NCBI GenBank assembly: GCA_031398325.1
Contig: JANNNB010000196.1
Span: 1-64,000 of the forward strand
Direction: 5' to 3'
Source of the DNA: Sva-07 sp031398325
GTDB lineage: Bacteria > Actinomycetota > Acidimicrobiia > Acidimicrobiales > Ilumatobacteraceae
DNA: 64,000 bases
Shown: one piece after another, positions 1 through 7,483 of the stretch
Layout of the letters: each line of letters starts with the position of its first letter
Numbering within the stretch: position 1 is the stretch's first letter
Position numbers and translations under genes: made by a program
The notes under the pieces: generated by a model
Seen by the model: the letters and a program-made list of their open reading frames with translations, nothing else
What the model was told of the DNA's origin: nothing
Databases searched by the model: none

Positions 1-57
1 GCCGCTCCGTTCGATCGCAGGGTGCTGCTCGCTCATGACTGGAGCGTACTTCCGTCG

Positions 58-1194
58 TCAGTCTCCGAACAGGGCCGCAATCTTGTCGGCTCCGTCCCGT
101 CGCACCGCCTGGGGGACGTGCGAGTAGGTGTCGAGCGTGACGGCGATAGCGGAGTGGCCGAGTTGCTCCTGCACGACTTTGGGATGCACTCCTGCTTCGA
201 GCGCCAGCGTCGCCATCGTATGGCGCGTGTCGTGGAGACGGATCTTCGGGACCCCCGACTTGGCGACGGCCTGGGCGAACAGCACCGTGAACTTCTGCGG
301 GTGGTAGGGCACGCCCGCCTCGTCGACGAAGAGGTAGCCGCTGTTGGTCCAGGCCGGGCCGAGCGCCAGTCGTTCCTTGCGCTGCCGCTTTCGATGGTCG
401 CGCAACGCCGCCGCTGTGGCGGGGGCGAGGAGGAGCTGGCGGTAGCTGCTCGCCGTGGGGGCGGTGATCACCTCTTCGTAGTTGGCCGCGGTGCGTTGTT
501 GGGCGACGGTGAGCGTGCCGGCCTTGAGGTCGACGTCGCTCCATCGCAGACCGGCCAACTCACCGCGTCGCATTCCCGTGTGCAGTGCAAGGGTCCACAT
601 GCCGACGAGCCGGTCGTCGGCGAGCGCATCGAGGAATCGCTTTGCGTCCTGCGCTGTCCAGACCTGCAACGCCTTGGTGGTTCCTTTCGGGACGCGCACC
701 GCGGACGCCGGGTTGAACACGATCACGTTCCACCGCACTGCGTCGGCGAGCGCGCGATGGAGCACCCGGTGGGCCAGCTTGACCGAGTTCGTCGCGAGCG
801 GCTTGCCATCCTGCCGACCGGACTCGAGCAACGTGCCGTGCCACTTCTTGATGGCGAGCGGTGTGAGCTCGCCGAGACGTGTCGATCCGAGGTACGGGTT
901 GATGTAACGCCGCACCGACTGGGCATAACTCACCCACGCGGTCAGGGCGACTTCGGACTTGACACCTTGCAGCCACGTGTCGAGGAACTCACGCAGCGTC
1001 GTCCGTGTCGGGGCGACGAACGTCCCACGCTGGAGCCCGGCCATCGCGTCGTTGAGCGCGGCCTCGTCTTCCTTCTTGGAGTGGAAGCCGCTGGCCTCGC
1101 GTTGGCGTCATTTGCCGACGTCATCGAAGCCGAGATCGATGCGGTAGCTCCACGTTCCGCCCTCGGTTCGGGGCTTGCGAACAGTCCCGCGCAT
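58..1194 (-). pseudogene. Tyrosine recombinase (phage-type integrase) with in-frame stop
   Basis: This is a site-specific integrase of the tyrosine recombinase family. The long open part (start 1044, 328 aa) holds the SAM-like core-binding domain (about residues 14-105) and the catalytic domain with R159 (TGMRRGE), H271-x-x-R274, H297 (LGHS) and nucleophile Y307 (DTYSHV), so all catalytic residues are present. Reading upstream in the same frame gives a good N-terminal arm-type domain from ATG 1194 (MRGTVRKPRTEGGTWSYRI), broken by TGA at 1108-1110 where a CGA Arg codon would fit. The gene is therefore either a nonsense pseudogene or makes a shortened protein from 1044. It points away from the adjacent tRNA-Thr, the usual position of an integrase at the end of an integrated element. 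A sequencing error is the main alternative. Confidence 0.8.
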
Positions 1195-1304
1195 GCACCC
1201 ATCGTAAACCTCGTTCGTGAGATCCTCTGGGCAATCCGTGGGCACGAGACCTGGATTGCTACGGTGTTACAAGTCTTGATGTGGCCTCTGAGCTGGGCCT
1301 TTAA

Positions 1305-1380
1305 TGGAGCCGGGTGCGAGGATCGAACTCGCCACCTCATGATTACAAATCAAGTGCTCTACCAACTGAGCTAACCCGGC
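1305..1380 (-). tRNA. tRNA-Thr (anticodon TGT)
   Basis: Read on the minus strand, this is a 76-nt cloverleaf starting GCCGGGTTAGCTCAG and ending with an encoded CCA. The anticodon loop TTTGTAA gives TGT (Thr). The T-loop GTTCGATCC is canonical. The anticodon stem has one T-T mismatch. The 3' end faces the integrase remnant, so it is a likely attB site for an element extending to the left. Confidence 0.93.
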
Positions 1381-1393
1381 GGGGCGTCGGTGA

Positions 1394-1705
1394 ATGGTAG
1401 AGGAGTCCAGGGAGAAACCCGATACCGCCGTTCTGGCGAGGATGATCGGCGGAGTAGTGCCGAAGGCCCCTAGAGGCGGCGCTCCTCCGGCGCCACCACT
1501 GCCGATCGGCGTCCTGCCCGAAGCCCTGCCGCCGACACTCACCGAGGTGCGCAGCCTTCCGCCGAGCGGAGGGACCGTGACCGGTCAAGCGCTGCCGGAA
1601 ACCGGAAACAACGGTTCAGCCACCCTCATCACGTTGGCTGCGACGACCTTGGCGGCCGGGCTCATCGTCGTGTTCATCACACGGCGCCGACGTCCGAGCA
1701 CCTGA
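1394..1705 (+). CDS. Small LPXTG-type (LPETG) cell-wall-anchored protein
   Basis: A 103-aa protein with a textbook sortase sorting signal at the C terminus: LPETG at residues 67-71, a hydrophobic stretch of about 22 residues, then a positive tail RRRR. Residues 25-66 are Pro/Gly-rich, like a wall-spanning spacer. No signal peptide is visible at the N terminus (MVEESREKPDTAVLARMIGG), and extending upstream runs into the tRNA, so the gene may have lost its 5' part. It converges on the sortase-domain gene at 1797-3533, an attractive enzyme-substrate pair, although that pairing is inference. A 12-bp inverted repeat separates the two 3' ends. Confidence 0.6.
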   Translation: MVEESREKPDTAVLARMIGGVVPKAPRGGAPPAPPLPIGVLPEALPPTLTEVRSLPPSGGTVTGQALPETGNNGSATLITLAATTLAAGLIVVFITRRRRPST

Positions 1706-1716
1706 CGACGGACCAT

Positions 1717-1757
1717 CCCGGTGCCCGTGGAACGGACCCAACGTGACGGGCACCGGG
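1717..1757. terminator. Inverted repeat between convergent genes
   Basis: CCCGGTGCCCGT (1717-1728) pairs perfectly with ACGGGCACCGGG (1746-1757) across a 17-nt loop. It lies between the 3' ends of the LPETG gene and the sortase gene. There is no T-tract, so termination in either direction is inferred from position. Confidence 0.5.
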
Positions 1758-1796
1758 GCCTGATCCGGGGCCAGCGGTCGGGTGACCGGCGAGCGC

Positions 1797-3533
1797 TCAG
1801 CCGAGATCTTCCCAGTCGACCAAGCGGAACGTCGAGATCAACCGGAACGCCTTGTTCGTCGGCAGGCGGTTGAGCTGCGTGCACGACACGAGCGACATGG
1901 TCTCCCCCCCGAGGGCACTCGCGGTCCAGAGAATCTCGCTCGGATTGTTCCCGGTGAGGTATTCGGCGGCCATCTGGTAGGTGTATCGGCGGCCATCGGT
2001 GGTCAGGACCGACATCAGATCGCCGCCGCGTAGGAAGTGCTGGTTGCGGTATGGGCCACCCGCCTCGGTCCGATGACCGAAGACCACGATGCTCCCACCT
2101 CCACCCGCCAGGGCCGTTCCCGACCAGTGCCACGAGTTGCCACGGTTGACGATCGGATCGGGCGCTCCGTCGTACACCCAGCTCGTCAGGCCCATCCGCG
2201 GCACGCTCATCAGGTAGGGCACCTCGGCGCTCGGTGGCGGCGGGTCGATGGGCGGCGCGACGAACGCTGTGGCCGGGCGACCGGTGTACCAACCCGTGAC
2301 GTCGCAGATGATGTGTGCGCTGTCGTAGGAGTAGCAGGCGACGCCGAGATTGCTGATCCGACAGATGGCGTGATTCGCGATCGTCTGACCGGGACCGTTG
2401 ACGTTGAGGTTCGACACCGAGCCGCGAATCGTCTGCGCCGGGTACAACGTGAAGTAGCCCCAACCACCCGATCGTGTGGCAGTCAGGTTCATCGCCACCG
2501 CTTGCGCCCGGGTGTTGATCGGCGCCGGCAACGTGAACGCACGCGTCCAGCCGTTCCACAGGCGCTTCTTGTCGAGGCGAGTATCGAGGAGCCGCACCGG
2601 GGTGATCGGCACGAACAACCCTTCGTCGGAAACTGCGGACCCTGCTCCCGTGACGTATCCGGCGACATCGACGAGAAGGTGTGCGCCCTCGTAGGTGAAC
2701 AGGCTGAAGCCGATCACGCCACCGACGGTGCCGAGTTTGGTCATGACGCCCACTGCGCGCGTCTCGCCTTGAGCGAGGTTGAGGCTGGACGTGTCGGGGA
2801 TGCCCGTGCCGAGCGGGAATGCCGACACATACCCGGACGCGAGGGCGTCGACCGCAGTGACGTTGGCGACGACGGCCACGGCGTTCGCGGGCACGATGCC
2901 GTTCAGATTGACGTTGACGACCGAGCCCGGCGCGGGCGTGCCGCCGCCGCGTGTGTCGAGCGCACGGACGGCGTTGTCGAGCGCCTGGTAACGGCCCGCC
3001 GCGACCGGCACGGCGGTCGGCCGGTAGATGCCGGCGACATCGACGATCACGTCGCAGTCTCGGTACGACAAGATGTCGACAGCGCCACCCACCCCGAGCT
3101 TCACCGTGACGAGGTTGGCCACGGCCGAATCGAACGCCGTGAAGTTCACGTTCGACGTGCCGGGGAATCCACCCCCGGCGGGGAACACGCTCAGCCAATT
3201 CTCGGTCCCGCGGTTCACCCCGGTGACCGTCAAGACCGCTGCGACACCGTCGGCCGGAACGGCGCCGACTCCCGCCACCGTCACCCTGATCGTCGTGGCA
3301 TCGAGCCGGACGTAACCGAACCCGGCGGGGAGGCCCGCCCGGGCACGCGAGTCACAGAGCCGTTGCGGAGCGAGCGACTCGAAGAAGCTGGCACCGGGTT
3401 CGACCGCGTGCACCTGGGAGGACAAGAAGGTGGCACCGGCAATCGCGCCGGCTGTGCCGGCGATGAACGCTCGCCGACCGAAACGACCGCTCGTGTGCGG
3501 TCGTTCAGCAGGGTCCCAGATGTCCGTTTGCAG
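1797..3533 (-). CDS. Secreted protein with three LDTR/DVxGY repeats and a C-terminal sortase domain
   Basis: This is probably an exported transpeptidase. Counted from the TTG at 3425 (542 aa), residues about 20-400 form three repeats of some 120 aa. Each has a D(T/S)R motif, an LN/VAN segment and an (I/L)xDVxGxY end. The C-terminal part, about 420-540, is a sortase: H451 in FGHRTEAGG, C515 in LVSCT, and Arg in FRLISTFRLV. In-frame extension upstream of 3425 gives a Tat-like signal (twin Arg at 3471-3476, then AFIAGTAGAIAGATFL), so the true start should be further upstream. However, there is no ATG, GTG or TTG between 3425 and the in-frame stop at 3570-3572; CTG at 3533 is the best candidate. 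The gene follows rlmB closely and in the same frame. The same repeats occur in the zinc protease at 37417-39459. Confidence 0.75.
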   Translation of the reverse strand: MQTDIWDPAERPHTSGRFGRRAFIAGTAGAIAGATFLSSQVHAVEPGASFFESLAPQRLCDSRARAGLPAGFGYVRLDATTIRVTVAGVGAVPADGVAAVLTVTGVNRGTENWLSVFPAGGGFPGTSNVNFTAFDSAVANLVTVKLGVGGAVDILSYRDCDVIVDVAGIYRPTAVPVAAGRYQALDNAVRALDTRGGGTPAPGSVVNVNLNGIVPANAVAVVANVTAVDALASGYVSAFPLGTGIPDTSSLNLAQGETRAVGVMTKLGTVGGVIGFSLFTYEGAHLLVDVAGYVTGAGSAVSDEGLFVPITPVRLLDTRLDKKRLWNGWTRAFTLPAPINTRAQAVAMNLTATRSGGWGYFTLYPAQTIRGSVSNLNVNGPGQTIANHAICRISNLGVACYSYDSAHIICDVTGWYTGRPATAFVAPPIDPPPPSAEVPYLMSVPRMGLTSWVYDGAPDPIVNRGNSWHWSGTALAGGGGSIVVFGHRTEAGGPYRNQHFLRGGDLMSVLTTDGRRYTYQMAAEYLTGNNPSEILWTASALGGETMSLVSCTQLNRLPTNKAFRLISTFRLVDWEDLG

Positions 3534-3569
3534 CGTTGGCGGGTCGGGGGGAGCGTTGATACGGCGATG

Positions 3570-4556
3570 CTACGACGTCGCCTGACGTGCGCGCGTGACT
3601 TCGAACAAGGAAACTGCGGCCGCGGCTGCCACATTCAGCGAACTCACACGCCCGAGCATCGGGATCGAAACCACCGTGTCGCACCGCTCGCGGGTGAGAC
3701 GGGAGATCCCCGTGCCTTCGGCGCCGAGGACGAGGCAGATCGGGTCCGTCGCGAGTCTGCCGATCTCGTAGATGCTCTGATCGGCGTCGTCGTCGAGCCC
3801 GACGGTCCACACGCCGTGATCCTTCAGCTGCTTGAGTGTGGTCGGCAGGCCAGGCACGAGCGCCATCGGCACGTACTCGATGGCGCCGGCCGACGCCTTC
3901 GACACCGTCGGGGTGATGTGGACCGATCGATGTCGCGGCAGGAGCAGGCCCGTCACCCCGGCCGCGTCGCAACTCCGGATGATCGCACCGAGGTTGCCGG
4001 GGTCGGTCACGCCATCGACCGCCACGAGGAACGGCTTGACCTTCGCCGTGCCCCGGATCAGCTCACCGAGGTCGGCTTCCGGCACCTCGGCCGCCAGCGC
4101 GAGCACACCTTGGGGTGCGTCGGTGCGCGCCTCGTGTTCGAGCTTGCCCTTGGCCACGTAACGCAACGGAACCCGACGTGCCGCCGCGATCTCCGCGATG
4201 TCGGCGACACCGTCGTCTCCTTCGAGCTCGGCGCTGACCCAGATCTCGTGGATCTTGCGACGCTCGGCCATGAGGAGCTCGCGCACCGCTTGGCGTCCCT
4301 CCACCTGCTTGCCACCGAGCCCCTTCGCGCCGCCAGCGGCACCCGACGGAGCGCCCGTGCGCTGTCCGACCCGACCCGCCGAACCATGACTCGACGACGG
4401 CCGACCCGCCGGCTTACCGGGTGGCCGACTGCGCGACGGCGACCCACCGCTCGCTGGGCGGGAGGCCGGCGGACGCGCCGCACGACCGGACGTCTTGCCG
4501 GTCCCCGACCCTTTTCCGGAGCCCTTGCCCGTTCCTTTGCCTGATGGACGGGTCAT
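3570..4556 (-). CDS. rlmB: 23S rRNA (guanosine-2'-O-)-methyltransferase, SPOUT class
   Basis: A TrmH/SpoU-family 2'-O-ribose methyltransferase of 328 aa, probably modifying 23S rRNA as RlmB does. The N-terminal substrate-binding domain starts at GRQAVRELL. The SPOUT knot motifs are DPGNLGAIIRSCDAAG, LVLGAEGTGISRL and IPMLGRVSSLNVA. Before these comes a basic, low-complexity tail of about 75 residues rich in G, K, S and P (GKGTGKGSGKGSG), common in actinobacterial homologues and possibly RNA-binding. ATG 4556 overlaps the ispF stop as ATGA, so the two are translationally coupled. A longer reading frame upstream only shadows ispF. Confidence 0.92.
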   Translation of the reverse strand: MTRPSGKGTGKGSGKGSGTGKTSGRAARPPASRPASGGSPSRSRPPGKPAGRPSSSHGSAGRVGQRTGAPSGAAGGAKGLGGKQVEGRQAVRELLMAERRKIHEIWVSAELEGDDGVADIAEIAAARRVPLRYVAKGKLEHEARTDAPQGVLALAAEVPEADLGELIRGTAKVKPFLVAVDGVTDPGNLGAIIRSCDAAGVTGLLLPRHRSVHITPTVSKASAGAIEYVPMALVPGLPTTLKQLKDHGVWTVGLDDDADQSIYEIGRLATDPICLVLGAEGTGISRLTRERCDTVVSIPMLGRVSSLNVAAAAAVSLFEVTRARQATS

Positions 4557-5065
4557 GCCTGCTCCTTCGGTGCCCTGCGGATCAGGGCGGTCGCGAAACA
4601 CATGATGCCCTCGCCACGGCCGATTGCCCCCAGCTGCTCCGCCCGATTCCCCTTGATCGACACCGGCGCGCCGACCGCGCTCGACACGACCCGCTGCATG
4701 TCCATTCGCGCGGGCGCCAGCTTCGGTTGCTCGCAGACGACCGCACAGTCGATGTTGTTGACCGCCCATGACTGCTCGGCGAGGAGCGAGACGACGTGGC
4801 GGAGCATCGCGATCGAGTCGGCCCCTGCCCACGCTGGGTCCGTGTCGGGGAAGTGTTCTCCGATGTCACCCAGCCCGGCTGCGCCGAGCAGAGCGTCGCT
4901 GCAGGCATGCGCGATCACGTCGGCATCGCTGTGTCCCTCGAGCCCACGGGCCCCCTCGAAAACGATGCCGCCGAGTACTAGCACACGCCCCGGATCGTCG
5001 GTGAAGCGATGGACGTCGAACCCCTGCCCGACGCGGAACGCGGCGGCGTCTGCGCTGTCGCTCAC
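4553..5065 (-). CDS. ispF: 2-C-methyl-D-erythritol 2,4-cyclodiphosphate synthase
   Basis: Fifth enzyme of the MEP isoprenoid pathway; it cyclises CDP-ME 2-phosphate to MEcPP. The 170-aa length is normal. Metal ligands are in DVHRF, and the substrate motifs GHSDADV and DIGEHFPDTD are intact. The C-terminal segment reads IKGNRAEQLGAIGRGEGI instead of the common KATTxExLGFxGRGEGI, a variant worth noting. The GTG start at 5065 overlaps the ispD stop (GTGA), and its stop overlaps rlmB, so ispD-ispF-rlmB form a tight operon. Confidence 0.95.
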   Translation of the reverse strand: MSDSADAAAFRVGQGFDVHRFTDDPGRVLVLGGIVFEGARGLEGHSDADVIAHACSDALLGAAGLGDIGEHFPDTDPAWAGADSIAMLRHVVSLLAEQSWAVNNIDCAVVCEQPKLAPARMDMQRVVSSAVGAPVSIKGNRAEQLGAIGRGEGIMCFATALIRRAPKEQA

Positions 5066-5727
5066 CCGAACGCACCGTCGGCGACCAGCCGTCGAGCCCA
5101 GTCGAGGTCGTCGGGTTCGGTGATCTTGCGGTTGGTGCGCTCGCCCGCCACCACGACGACGCGCCCGCCGAACGCCTCGACCAGCGCGGCATCATCGGTC
5201 GCCGAACCAGCCTGGCCGTGCGCGGCCCGCAGCGCGGACGCGCGGAACGCCTGCGGCGTCTGGACGGCCACGAGCGCAGAGCGGTCGGGTGTCGACACGA
5301 CTGCCGCACCGTCGAGACTGCCAGCAGCGGTCCGTTCGATGACCTTGATCGTGTCGGTGACCTCGACGGCGGGGATCGCCGCGTCGGCCCCAGCGGCGAC
5401 CGCAGCGACCACCCGCTCGTACAGATCGACGGTGGCCAGCGGCCGCGCGGCATCGTGCACGCAGATGATCGTGGCCTCGGATGGCACCTCTGCGAGTCCG
5501 GCTCGCACCGATTCGCTCCGGGTCGTCCCGCCGGCTACACCACCCTCACGTTCGACGTCGGCGGCAGGGACCACAACGACGATGCCCGCCGACACGATCG
5601 TTGCCGTCGCCCGTGAGCGATCGATCACCCGACGGTCACCGAGCAGCTCATACTGCTTCGCCGTACCGAACCGCAGACCGGTGCCGCCCGCCACCACGAT
5701 GGTCCACACGAGTTCCGCACCTGACAC
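5062..5727 (-). CDS. ispD: 2-C-methyl-D-erythritol 4-phosphate cytidylyltransferase
   Basis: Couples MEP with CTP to give CDP-ME in the non-mevalonate pathway. Motifs seen: VVAGGTGLRFG (nucleotide loop), KQYELLG, TTRSESVRAGL, VHDAARPL, TPQAF, TDDAALVEAFG and ITEPDDLDWA. The frame opens to an ATG at 5760, but that would overlap the divergent Crp gene. GTG at 5727 gives 221 aa and sits 8 nt after a -10-like TACCCT (5736-5741), so 5727 is preferred. It is the first gene of the ispD-ispF-rlmB operon. Confidence 0.93.
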   Translation of the reverse strand: MSGAELVWTIVVAGGTGLRFGTAKQYELLGDRRVIDRSRATATIVSAGIVVVVPAADVEREGGVAGGTTRSESVRAGLAEVPSEATIICVHDAARPLATVDLYERVVAAVAAGADAAIPAVEVTDTIKVIERTAAGSLDGAAVVSTPDRSALVAVQTPQAFRASALRAAHGQAGSATDDAALVEAFGGRVVVVAGERTNRKITEPDDLDWARRLVADGAFG

Positions 5728-5735
5728 ATCGCCGC

Positions 5736-5741
5736 AGGGTA
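5736..5741 (-). promoter_or_regulatory. -10 element for ispD
   Basis: TACCCT, 8 nt before GTG 5727; it matches the TANNNT-near-start pattern seen throughout the window. Confidence 0.4.
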
Positions 5742-5758
5742 GTACCGTGACCGATGTC

Positions 5759-6421
5759 ATGGCTCACGAAGAAACACTCGCCCGAACCGACTTCTTCGCA
5801 GATGCCGACCCTGAAGCGCTCCGCGCGGTCGCAGCAGCGGGGACGGAACACCACCTCATCCGGGGTGATGTGCTGTTCAACGAAGGCGATCCGCCAGACG
5901 CGCTGTATCTCGTGCTGCGGGGCCGGCTGGCGATCGCCATCGCCAATCCGATCGACCGGCGCGAAAGCGTCGTTGCGCTCATGGAAGATGGCGACCTCTT
6001 CGGCGAGATGGGCATGCTCGACGAGGGGCCGCGCTCGGCGATGGCACGAGCGCTCGAGCCCACCACCGTGCTGTCGATCCCGTATGACCGTGTGCTGAAG
6101 TTGTTCGACGAGAACCCGAAGTTGCTGTGGAACGTCACCCGACTGCTGGCACAGCGCATTCGCACCACCGACGAGGCGCTCGCCGACTCCGTGTTCCTCG
6201 ACGTCACGGGCCGCACCGCGAAGCGACTGCTCGAGCTCGCCGACGGATCCGACGAATTCCTGCTCCCCGTCACGCAAGAGGAGCTTGCCGGCATGGTCGG
6301 CGCGTCACGGGAACGGGTGAACAAGGCGATCGCCAGCTTCATCCGTCTCGGCTGGCTCGAGCAGCACGATCGCTCCTACCGCATCACGCAGCGCGACCGT
6401 CTCGAACTCCGCGCCCGCTAA
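5759..6421 (+). CDS. Crp/Fnr-family transcriptional regulator
   Basis: A 220-aa regulator with an N-terminal cyclic-nucleotide-binding domain (residues about 10-125) and a C-terminal Crp-type winged helix. The phosphate-binding cassette is GDLFGEMGMLDEGPRSAMA, with the ribose-phosphate-binding Glu and Arg both present, so cAMP binding is plausible. The recognition helix region is TQEELAGMVGASRERVNKAI. ATG 5759 is chosen; an in-frame GTG at 5747 is an alternative. It is divergent from ispD with almost no intergenic space, so the two promoters overlap. It may be the global CRP of this organism, possibly linked to the CNB-domain cluster at 28.4-33.9 kb, but that link is inference. Confidence 0.9.
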   Translation: MAHEETLARTDFFADADPEALRAVAAAGTEHHLIRGDVLFNEGDPPDALYLVLRGRLAIAIANPIDRRESVVALMEDGDLFGEMGMLDEGPRSAMARALEPTTVLSIPYDRVLKLFDENPKLLWNVTRLLAQRIRTTDEALADSVFLDVTGRTAKRLLELADGSDEFLLPVTQEELAGMVGASRERVNKAIASFIRLGWLEQHDRSYRITQRDRLELRAR

Positions 6422-7413
6422 CTGGCGAAGACGTCGATCGTCTGATGGACGTCGTCGTTGAGCGGGTACAGGATCGGGCACGTGCAGCCGGTGGCGACGT
6501 ACTCGTCGACCTTGGCCCGCACCTCGTCGGGTGTCCCCGACGCGGTGATCATCTGGACGATGTGGTCGGGCACGAGCTTGCTCGCCGCCACGACCTGGTC
6601 GTGGGTCGCCGGCCAGGTGAGCACCTCGCCGATCTCGTCGAGGAGGTCTTGGGGCACGCCTGATGCCTTCATGATGTGCGGCTGCTGTCCGAGGTACTGG
6701 GTGACCAACAGCCGCGATGCGTCGAGTGCCGCCTGACGATCGTCGTCGATCGAACACACGATGAGCTGGGGGCGATCGATGTCGTCGATGGTTCGGCCGG
6801 CCCGTGCTGCGCCACGCGCGAGTGCAGCCAGCGCACCTTCGTTGTAGCTCGGCGAGACGAGGTAGTTCAGCACTGCGCCGTCCGCGATCTCCCCGGTCAG
6901 CTCCATCATCTGCGGGCCCGTGGCCCCGATGTAGATCGGCACGTCCTTCGGCCGCCGCTCCTGGTACACGTAGTCGAGTTCGACGCCGTCGAGGTGCACG
7001 TACGCGCCATCCATCGTGACGGTCTCGTTGTTGAGCAGCGCCCGCACCGCGGTGACGATCTCGCGCATGACCGTGAGCGGACGGGCGCGGTCGATTCCGA
7101 CCTTGGCAGCCAATGGGTCCCACCACGCTCCCAAGCCGCAGATCATGCGACCGGGCGCGAGGTCGTCGAGTGTGGAGAACGTGCTCGCCAGGCGAGCCGG
7201 ATTTCGGGTCCAACAGTCGATCACTCCCGACCCGATCTTGATCCGCTTGCTCGTCGCACCGAAGGCCGCCATCGGCACGACGGCATCGCGTACGAGGCGG
7301 CTGTCGGCCTGCCAGACTGCGTCGAAGCCCTTCGACTCGGCGTATTGCACCAGCTCAATGCCCTGTTTGATCGTGTGTGCATCCTGAAGGTACAGAGCGA
7401 CCGAATAGTCCAT
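6418..7413 (-). CDS. Luciferase-like (LLM class, probably F420-dependent) oxidoreductase
   Basis: A 331-aa TIM-barrel flavin/F420 monooxygenase-type protein of the bacterial luciferase superfamily. Characteristic segments are AESKGFDAVWQADS, TSKRIKIGSGVIDCWTRNP, LDDLAPGRMICGLGAWWDP and PIYIGATGPQMMELTGEIAD. The last is typical of the MER/F420 subgroup. The substrate is unknown. The start ATG 7413 removes an unsupported upstream extension. Its stop overlaps the Crp gene stop in a convergent arrangement (CTAA). Confidence 0.88.
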   Translation of the reverse strand: MDYSVALYLQDAHTIKQGIELVQYAESKGFDAVWQADSRLVRDAVVPMAAFGATSKRIKIGSGVIDCWTRNPARLASTFSTLDDLAPGRMICGLGAWWDPLAAKVGIDRARPLTVMREIVTAVRALLNNETVTMDGAYVHLDGVELDYVYQERRPKDVPIYIGATGPQMMELTGEIADGAVLNYLVSPSYNEGALAALARGAARAGRTIDDIDRPQLIVCSIDDDRQAALDASRLLVTQYLGQQPHIMKASGVPQDLLDEIGEVLTWPATHDQVVAASKLVPDHIVQMITASGTPDEVRAKVDEYVATGCTCPILYPLNDDVHQTIDVFAS

Positions 7414-7483
7414 GAGCGCAGCTTGGCACGACAGGCCGCGCTCGGCCACCGGTAACGTCGTCGACCAGAGGTCACCTACCCCC

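Noticed and set aside
2037..4544. Very long open frame on the plus strand opposite the sortase and rlmB genes
   Set aside because: Arg/His/Asp-rich translation with no domain; it is antisense to well-supported genes and results from high GC content.
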